Shown here: in pieces, positions 57,078-64,000 of the stretch
Numbering within the stretch: position 1 is the first letter of the stretch
How the letters are laid out: each line of letters opens with the position of its first letter
Source: Irpex lacteus
Lineage: Eukaryota; Basidiomycota; Agaricomycetes; Polyporales; Irpicaceae
Direction of reading: 5' to 3'
DNA: 64,000 bases
Assembly: GCA_001986395.2 (NCBI GenBank)
Contig: MQVO02000012.1
Location: forward strand, 372,001-436,000
Made by a program: the position numbers and the translations under genes
The notes under the pieces: generated by a model
The model's database searches: none
What the model was told of the DNA's origin: nothing
What the model saw: the letters and a program-made list of their open reading frames with translations, nothing else

Positions 57078-60000
57078 TCAGGAATCACCAGAAGACCCGT
57101 GTCTGTGATCGGGGTTCGCAACAAATAACGAGGCCTTCGGCGCAAGCCCGTACGCACTGTTCCTCGTGCGATGCGGCGGGGGAGAGAACTTGCCGTGTTC
57201 ATCCGGCGACGACTGCGACATGCGCCGTTCGTACGCTGCGATTTGCTCGGCCACCCTCGATGAAGACGGTCGCTTGACAGGCGACGGACGTCTAGGGCCA
57301 TCCACCTCACCCAGAGCAAGAGGCTGATACGATTGCTCTTCATGTGACATCTCTGTGGGTGACTGTACGAAGCTCGGTCCTGATTCCGCCGCCGGACTGC
57401 CTGAGATGATAGACAAGGGCCTACCAAGTGCAGATAGGGAGTGTAGGGGTGCCAACGGGACATGGTCGATCGAGTGTTCATCGTCCTTGCCAGAGGTTTC
57501 CCGACTCGGGCCTTTACTCGACGACGAACCCTTCTGCACGATCTGCATCGTGTTCGCCATGCGCTCGAGTGTCTCTGAATCCGCAGTGCGAGCAGTTTGC
57601 AACGAGGACTGAGAACGTCCATGGTGTATCTGAGAGTACATCTGTCGATGGCCACCGCTGCCACTGCGTTTCTTGCTCTCCGGACTATCTGGTGAGTTCG
57701 AGTGCATCGATTCTTCGATAGTGAGCAGACGAGGCGGTGGGTTCGGGTCTCGGAACTCTATTGGGCGGGTTGAGTTCGAGCTCGAGTTGCTGCGCGCACG
57801 TTCGAGAGGCGCCTTCGCGAAACGCGCCCACCATGTATTCGAGCGTCCCATCTTCTGGCTGATACTCGGGTTGGCATCGATGATAGAGGACGGTCGTCTG
57901 GCACTGACAGGGGAGTGAGGCTCGTGAGAACTGTTCGAGGACGTAGCAAATAGAGGACTGTGTGGCCCAGTCCCACTCCCAGTTTGTGTGGAGTCGGATC
58001 CGAATGATGGTACAGAAAGGGTGGCGAAGGAGTTGTCTTCAGATTGAGGCGTGAGGCGGGTAAGATCGAGTCTCGCAGGTGATTGAAGTTTAGTACGCGG
58101 TGGAGGGTCTCGCAGAGTAGGGTAGCCCTTCAGTTCGTCGTCGTCAGAGTCGTCGCGGTAAGCGACTTCAGGGTCGAATTTGAGAGATTCGACGTCGTAG
58201 TCGTCAAACGGATCGACATAGGTGTATGAGGATTGTTGTCTTCCACCTCGAGGACGAGACGCCACAAGTGAGGGTGCCTGATATATCAGGTTCGTCTGAT
58301 CAGAGTACGGGTCATATGAACCAGACTTCTCGTTCCTCTGCCATATACTCCCTTTCGTGCTAGTACTCGCCTCGCGAGATTTGATGCCACGAGCACCAGC
58401 TGCTCCTGCAGCATAATCAAGCATAGCACCTCCAGCGCTCCGCAGGCTAGCCAGAGAGCCATAGATTCTATCGAGGGCAGGTCGACGCCCAGACAACCGA
58501 GAGGACTGTCCACTACTTGCATCCCGACGAACCGCATACCAGGACCCGAACTCTCTGGTGTCTTCCTCCGCGAGCATATCGCGACGGCCTCGAGTTTGTG
58601 TCGGCGTCATGCCGGGAACAACTTTGCTCAGTCTGTCTCGAACGGTACGCACAATCGGTATGGTTCCTCCAATATTATGCATCCCGGCCATCGGTACAGG
58701 GCCAGCAGAGGCGGGGCTCTCTTCGTCACCAGAAGCGCCGAGCATGTGGAAGCTGTTCCGTGAGTGCTGCCTTCTGAGATACCAGGCAGCGCCTGCCGTA
58801 ACCACTACGAGGGCAAGAACGCCGAAGACAGTCGATAGTGCGATAACGGTGTCGCGATGACCTGAGTCACTTGCTTCTGACGGATCGCCAGGATTATCGC
58901 CATTCCCGCCACCGCTCCCGTTCCCATTACCACTACCGTTGCCGCTGCCGTTTCCATTGCCATTCCCGCTACCGCTACCTCCGCCACCACCACTTCCTGG
59001 AGAATTGGTAGGGAGGGGATACTCTCCTGATCCTGGAGGAGCCTGACCGGGCGAGGTGGCAGTCGGTTGATTTGGCGGACCCAACGTCGTAATGGTTGGT
59101 GAGACCACTGACGGCGGCGGGTTATATGTCGACAAGAAAGTCCCAGAAGACGCATCGAACACGTCCAACGACGCCGAAGCCGGCCCGTTCTGTGCGTACC
59201 CTACAACAAGCACAACATCGGACGACGTCAGTCCGAATTCTACGAACCCCAGAATCTGAGGGCATATGGTAATTTGACCAAACTCACCGAAGCCGAAAAT
59301 AACCGTCGAGCCTAGTCCCACGGCGAAGTGGTCTCGACGAGGGCCGAGCTGGGCGAGCTGGCTGACGTTGGTCCATGTCATGGGGTTCTGTGTCGTGTCG
59401 AGAATCCATCCGTCCGCGTATGTGGTTTGAAGCGCAGCATCAGCTCCACCATGCATCAGAATCTTGCCATTGTCCAGAAGTGTAGCTGCAAACGCGCGAC
59501 GAGGTGAGGGTAGCGAGGTGTCCGACACAGTGAGAGTAGTCCATGCGGCATTTGACTTGGTCGTGTCCAGCGACCATATGTTGGTAAAGGGTATCAGGGA
59601 GGATTTGGATGGTGAATAACCGCCAAACACGAGCAGACGTCCGTCAGACAGGACGACGGAGTTATGTCCAGTGATGTCGGGAGGGCCGTTGGTTAAAGAG
59701 ATCTGAGTGAATGAGGGGACTAGAGAGTCGAAGACATAGCTTTCGGAGAACGCGGTGCCTGAGCCGTCTGCCTTCTCACCGCCCACGATCCATACCTTGC
59801 TGCGAGACAAAACGGCGGAATGGTGAATTCTCCGCATCGGCTCATTCGCCCACGACTGAGTTTCGTAGTTCCATGAAGGGTCATTCTTGTCAAACGCAGC
59901 CAAGAGTGTAGCAGAGTCTGAACCATCCGGTAGGATTCCAGGTGAGTTAGGGCCTGTGGCTCCTCCGAACAGCAGGAGCCCAGAAAAGTTGAAGGGTGTG

Positions 60001-60368
60001 AGTGTGTGCCAGACCACGGCGGGCCCTTGGGAGGCTGAGCAATTCGAGCATCCTCCGACATATTGGAAATCGGGTGTCGCGGGGTCGAAGGAGGTATTGA
60101 GGGAAAGTGAGAGGAGGTCGTTACTGATCGGTGCGGAGGAGTACGAGTACTGGTTGTACGGGTCTGTACGTCCGCCGTGAATATATAGTACATCTTCTAC
60201 TAGGGCTACAGCCTGGCCCCATCTGAAATCATATTCCATATGTTATCCATAAGTTTCGAGCGAATATGCGGCGTACCTTGGTATGGCGGCATAGTTGGTT
60301 TGCGCAGCCGTGATCTCATTTAGGCAAGCAAGGGCGAAGAGAGCTAGCGATGAAGGCAAGACAGGCAT
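57078..60368 (-). CDS. Kelch-repeat type I membrane protein with long disordered tail
   Basis: About 1,050 residues. The start is the ATG at 60368 (MPVLPSSLALFALACLNEITAAQ), a typical signal peptide. A short intron then joins IPR to WGQAVALVEDVLYIHGG. Kelch-type blades are visible as repeated hydrophobic-GG signatures: LYIHGG, LLLFGG, KVWIVGG, LLVFGGYSPS, ILMHGGADA and VIFGFG. The intron 59201-59287 is hidden because it is stop-free and a multiple of three. GTGAGT...TTGTAG fits, and removing it gives VIFGFG-YAQNG. A Gly/Ser/Asn-rich linker and one transmembrane helix follow (VIALSTVFGVLALVVVTAGA), then a basic stop-transfer (RRQHSR). The ~550-residue tail is Ser/Pro-rich. The arrangement suggests an extracellular propeller anchored to a cytoplasmic tail, perhaps a cell-surface or wall sensor; no function is assigned. 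Confidence 0.85.
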
Positions 60369-60963
60369 TTGGTTTTGTGAGGAATACAGGGTTCAGAGGG
60401 AATACATGGAGGTCGTAAAGAGTCAGTCGTGAGCAGTCGTTAGGCAGTGTGAGGCAAGTGGAGAGCGATGGAGAACCCGGTTCAACTGTGAGACCCTCAG
60501 GCGCGTCTGTCAATGTGCCACGCTGTTTGGCTATGTTAGAATCGCAAGCCCGACGTTGCCTTTTTGGGCTGTTCGGCGGGATGTGACGCTATCGTCGTGC
60601 TAAACACTAGGCAAACGTGAAACTTGCTAGATAATTGTACAGAGGCAGGATTATAGGTGGAGGTGGTGGTAGGGGAGAGAAATGGGAGACACAGAGATAA
60701 TTCTCTCCTGCCTTATATATACGCAAACATGTTTGATGTCATCCGGAGCGACTTCTACGATTGTTCGGGGCGGCATCGACAGCTAAACGGGATAATATCG
60801 AGCAAATCAGAAGTTCTAACACGGTACCGATCCGTTGAGGGCCCAAATTCGAAGGCGCGCATCGACAGGTCACAAAAAACAAGCTTAAGTAAAGTTATAA
60901 GTGTCACGACGGATTGAGCTACAGATATACGGCACGTATGCTACATTGTTAACGATGCACGAT
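60369..60963. other. Intergenic
   Basis: Upstream region of the kelch gene and 3' region of the eIF3j gene. No recognisable feature beyond AT-rich stretches near 60700-60730. Confidence 0.4.
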
Positions 60964-61977
60964 CTACATGAAATCATCTGCACGACTTCCAAAGTCATCA
61001 AGAGCTTCGTCGTACACAGAAGTGTCCAGCCTAACATAAATTCAGCACACTGAACTCCGCAGCAAATAAGAAGAGCACGCACTTGCTGGCTACTTTCGCG
61101 GCACCAAGGCCAGGCTTAGCCGCACCCTTAGTCTTCTTCTTACCAGATGACTTGTCTCGTTGCTCCTTCTGCTTTTCGTTCGCCAGCGTCGTCAGACTGC
61201 TGGCAGCTTTTCGCACTTCGACGTCCCGTAGGGGCTGCGCTAACTCGCGCACATGATGTTCCACAAAGGTCGCGTACAGAGGCTTGTCTTGGTGTCGCTT
61301 GATGATGTAGGTGATGATGTCGTTCGACAGCTTGATAAAGTCGTCCTTCGTCCGTGGTTGCGCAGAAATCAGAGAATCGAGCTCCTTAGACGAGGTACCT
61401 ACCGTTTATCGTCAGTACACCACAGAACGCCAATGAATCCTTCATATAGACGAACCTCCAAGCGCAGCAGCACCCAACAAATCAGCAGCATTGTTCAGAT
61501 CGGCATTCAGCTCGCGTTCTTTATCCCGCCGAGCCTTCTCTCGCGGATCGAGCACCGCGTCCTCATCGTAGTCCTCATCCTCATCTGCCCTCGCAGCGGC
61601 AGCAGCAGCCTTCTCCGCCAACTTCTGCTTCAACGTGCCCTTCTTTTTCGGAGGGGCTGCAGCGGAGGTGGTCGTAGCTTTTGGTTTCTCATCTTCATCT
61701 GAAGAGTCTTCCCAGTCGCTCTGATCATTACGATCGTTGCGCACGACAAGGAGAATAAGCTCACCTATGTACTTTGAATACAAGCAAAGGAACTCACGAC
61801 TGGCCCGTTGTCCTCCTCGTCCTCGCCTTCCCACTTGCTTTTCACGGGTACATGTTTCTTCACAGCAGGTGCAGCCGGAGTTTCAGCAGGCGAGTCGCTG
61901 TCGTTTTCTGATTTTTCAACTCGTTAGATTGTCTGTCTGAGTACACTAATGAAAAGAATCTTACCCCAGTCTGACAT
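60964..61977 (-). CDS. HCR1: Eukaryotic translation initiation factor 3 subunit J (eIF3j)
   Basis: Loosely attached eIF3 subunit that binds the 40S subunit near the decoding site and assists initiation, recycling and, in yeast Hcr1, 20S pre-rRNA processing. The first exon encodes only MSDW. After introns the protein continues ENDSDSPAETPAAPAVKKHVPVKSKWEGEDEE, then SDWEDSSDEDEKPK, a Lys/Ala helix (KGTLKQKLAEKAAAAAARA), DPREKARRDKERELNADLNNAADLLG, LDSLISAQPRTKDDFIKLSNDI, KPLYATFVEHHVRELAQPLRD, and GKKKTKGAAKPGLGAAKVASK. The last exon supplies LDTSVYDEALDDFGSRADDFM, the characteristic acidic C-terminus. Length is about 245 residues, normal for the family. The intron 61721-61796 contains an internal AG-GTGAGC junction. 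Confidence 0.92.
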
Positions 61978-62746
61978 GATACAGTAAACAAGGAAGAGAA
62001 TACAAACTAGGGCTACAGATGAGTGGTAGAGATTAACGAGGGCAAATCAGTTGCAGCCGATCCAAGATTATTGGTCCGACGCGTTCGGTTCGGTTGATAT
62101 CAGTTCAGGAGTGAAGTGAACCAGTCCGCGCTGCATTCCTGGCTTTCCGTAAACTGAATCCTCCACGCATGAGAGTTTCTTTTGTTATCGAATATGTGTT
62201 GTAAGAACGCAGGAGACTTGGTTTCTACCCACATCTCCACTGACTTCGTGGACTACGGCCAAGCACGGTGATCTTGTGCTCCTGCAAAACCGAGTCGGCC
62301 GACATTCCCAAATGCCGAGTGCCATGCCGATGGGTGGAGATGAGTATCGACTCCGCGAGCTCTCACTTGGCAAGTCAAAATCGATGAGGAGTTTGAAAAC
62401 GACTGTTTCCTTTCCGAGACCTAGTAACAACGAACTTCGAAGGGTTTTCTTTCCTGTGCACATGTACATCACCTATAAGAAGCAGACACGTACTGAACGT
62501 TGTATGTTGCTTGGTAACTCTCCGCTTTCTCAGATTATATAGCTCTCACTGGGAAGTCTGGCTGGTGAGTACGACCCGTCCATGTAGCTCCGAGTCAGGC
62601 TGTACTTACACGCGAACATAGAGAGTCTCGGGATATAACGAAACACTGGTGACTCCGTCTTTCCCAACGTCTGCTTACCCAGTACTCGCGCAGTAACTGG
62701 TATCACAAACTAGTGACTCTGTGCTACTGAGTCCGAGTTAGGCGCG
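61978..62746. promoter_or_regulatory. Divergent upstream region
   Basis: Head-to-head space between eIF3j and the glycosyltransferase-like gene. A plus frame at 62276-62542 is open for 88 codons without a recognised domain. No specific element is assigned. Confidence 0.35.
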
Positions 62747-64000
62747 ATGATCTCAAGCTCACTGGACACGAGCTTTACGTTCGCGTACTACTGCTCCGGC
62801 CATGGTGAGTTTTAGTCATAAGCTCTCTGCCTTTCTCCGCACCTTACGAATAGTTCCTTAGGCTATGGTCATGCGACGCGAGTATCTGCGTTCACCTCCC
62901 ATCTCTTGAGCCTTAGGCCTAAGCCCGTGGTGTACATCGTATCGTCTGCGCCAGAGCTAGTGTTTTCTGATAGCATCGCGTTGGGAGGTGGGTCTAATTA
63001 CTCTCCGTCATAGTGATTCTTTTCACCTAACTTACAGCCATTAGCGTTGTATAGAAACGCGAACATAGATCCAGTGATCGTACAGCCTTTGGCGTGAGCA
63101 TCAGCTCTCCTTGTTGACTCTGATGTTGACTATTGGGCCTCCAGTTACCGAGTAGACCGACAGGCCAGCTTGAAAGTTCTCAAGCGCTTCCTAGATCGTA
63201 AAGATAGCATGATTGAGGAAGAATCTCGTTGGCTTCGTTTAATCGAGGCGGATTGCGTCCTGAGTGATGCGGCATTCGTTGGATGGTCAGTACATCGCAC
63301 AGTTACAATGTACACACCATTTACCGAGACATATCAGTGCTGCCGCAAATAATGCGGGGATACCTTCTGCCCTCATCACTAACTTCTCCTTTGACTCAGT
63401 GTTTAGTTATCTGGCTACGCCGTTGGTAGATAGCACTGAACCCCAAACCGATCAAGAGCTGGATCCATCTGTACCAAGACTACCCCCGGATATTCCCATT
63501 CCTCTTCCAGAGTTACAGCCTCTTGTGGAACAGATATGGTCGGGGTACCGTTGCGCCGATTTACTGCTACGGCTTCCTGGCGCAATCCCTATACCTTCGT
63601 TCTTCAGCTATCCTACCCTTCCGTCTCCTAACTGGGTCGACATATCAACACATAAGTTTACGCCTCAGATCATCGCCAATTTACTAGAGCAGCCATCGAA
63701 GCTGGATCTTCTTGCGCAGATACCCTTCCCTCCAGAATACCCCACGAAACAAGTCGCACGATCCGCCGTCTCTATGCCACTCCTCGTCCGTTCACCCAAC
63801 GCTGCCATATACACTCCAACAGGACGTGATCGTCTCTTAGACACCATTGGTGTGCCTGCTCGACTGCGGGGCCCTGACGCGAAGATTCTTATCGTCTCAT
63901 TTGGAGGACAGATCTTTCACAAGCCTCACTCGCATAGTCGGACACACAGCCGTTCGCACAGTCGATCTGCATCAGGCTCAGGCACACCAGATTCAGGGAT
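62747..64000 (+). CDS. Glycosyltransferase-like protein, L-arabinokinase N-terminal type (partial)
   Basis: The 3' end is outside the window. Spliced exons give MISSSLDTSFTFAYYCSGHG-YGHATRVSAFTSHLL, the glycine-rich start of a GT-B fold. The next exons give KPVVYIVSSAPELVFSDSIA, then LYRNANIDPVIVQPLA, YRVDRQASLKVLKRFLDR, ESRWLRLIEADCVLSDAAFVG and CAAANNAGIPSALITNFSFD. This order resembles the glycosyltransferase-like N-terminal half of plant-type L-arabinokinases and their fungal relatives. The kinase half is not visible because the window ends. The last coding stretch is Ser/His/Arg-rich (SHSRTHSRSHSRSASGSG), probably a fungal insertion. Introns lie at about 62804-62860, 62990-63046, 63099-63153 and 63286-63332. 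The precise substrate is unknown. Confidence 0.75.

Noticed and set aside
56861..57664. 267-codon minus-strand open frame at the 3' end of the kelch gene
   Set aside because: It overlaps the kelch tail in another frame on the same strand and is Arg/Ser-rich shadow sequence.
1..64000. CRISPR arrays or bacterial operon features
   Set aside because: The intron-rich genes are eukaryotic, and none of the repeats has regular spacers of CRISPR type.

Overview
The window reads as nuclear DNA of a filamentous basidiomycete, most probably an Agaricomycete. Genes are split by many short introns (about 40-130 nt, mostly GT-AG). The families present are typical of mushroom-forming fungi: a NACHT-type STAND NTPase, Zn(2)Cys(6) regulators, a small F-box family, a DUF6589 protein and a RecQ-like mobile helicase. 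Exon structures were read by eye from splice signals and from similarity between paralogues. Outer gene limits are therefore firmer than every internal junction.

Layout. Positions 1-2250 are non-genic, with degenerate ~480-bp tandem repeats that contain perfect short palindromes. A NACHT NTPase gene (2372-5169, minus) lies between two diverged ~120-bp direct repeats. After a sparse stretch with one small intron-containing gene (7391-7669, plus) come two same-strand paralogous zinc-cluster transcription factor genes (8134-11210 and 18083-20786, minus), about 7 kb apart. No gene is recognised in 11.2-18.1 kb or 20.8-25.85 kb.

The most notable structure is a complete-looking DNA transposon at 25860-32360. 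It has ~240-bp compound terminal inverted repeats, a 7-9 bp target duplication (GAGATAGAC maximal), and two tail-to-tail multi-exon genes. One encodes a RecQ-like helicase with a zinc-binding subdomain and a CCHC knuckle. The other encodes a DUF6589 protein that I infer to be the transposase. A 21-bp motif occurs four times in alternating orientation, twice per end.

Positions 36.3-64 kb are richer in housekeeping genes: a tandem PH-domain protein, acyl-CoA-binding protein, tRNA-Leu(AAG) with an intron, cofactor-independent phosphoglycerate mutase, a J-domain co-chaperone, a kelch-repeat membrane protein, eIF3j, and the 5' part of a gene resembling the glycosyltransferase half of L-arabinokinase. 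Three F-box paralogues and one F-box relic (42.7-52.7 kb) surround the phosphoglycerate mutase. This mix of a core segment with a repeat-rich, gene-poor segment suggests a boundary between a conserved and a fast-evolving chromosome region.
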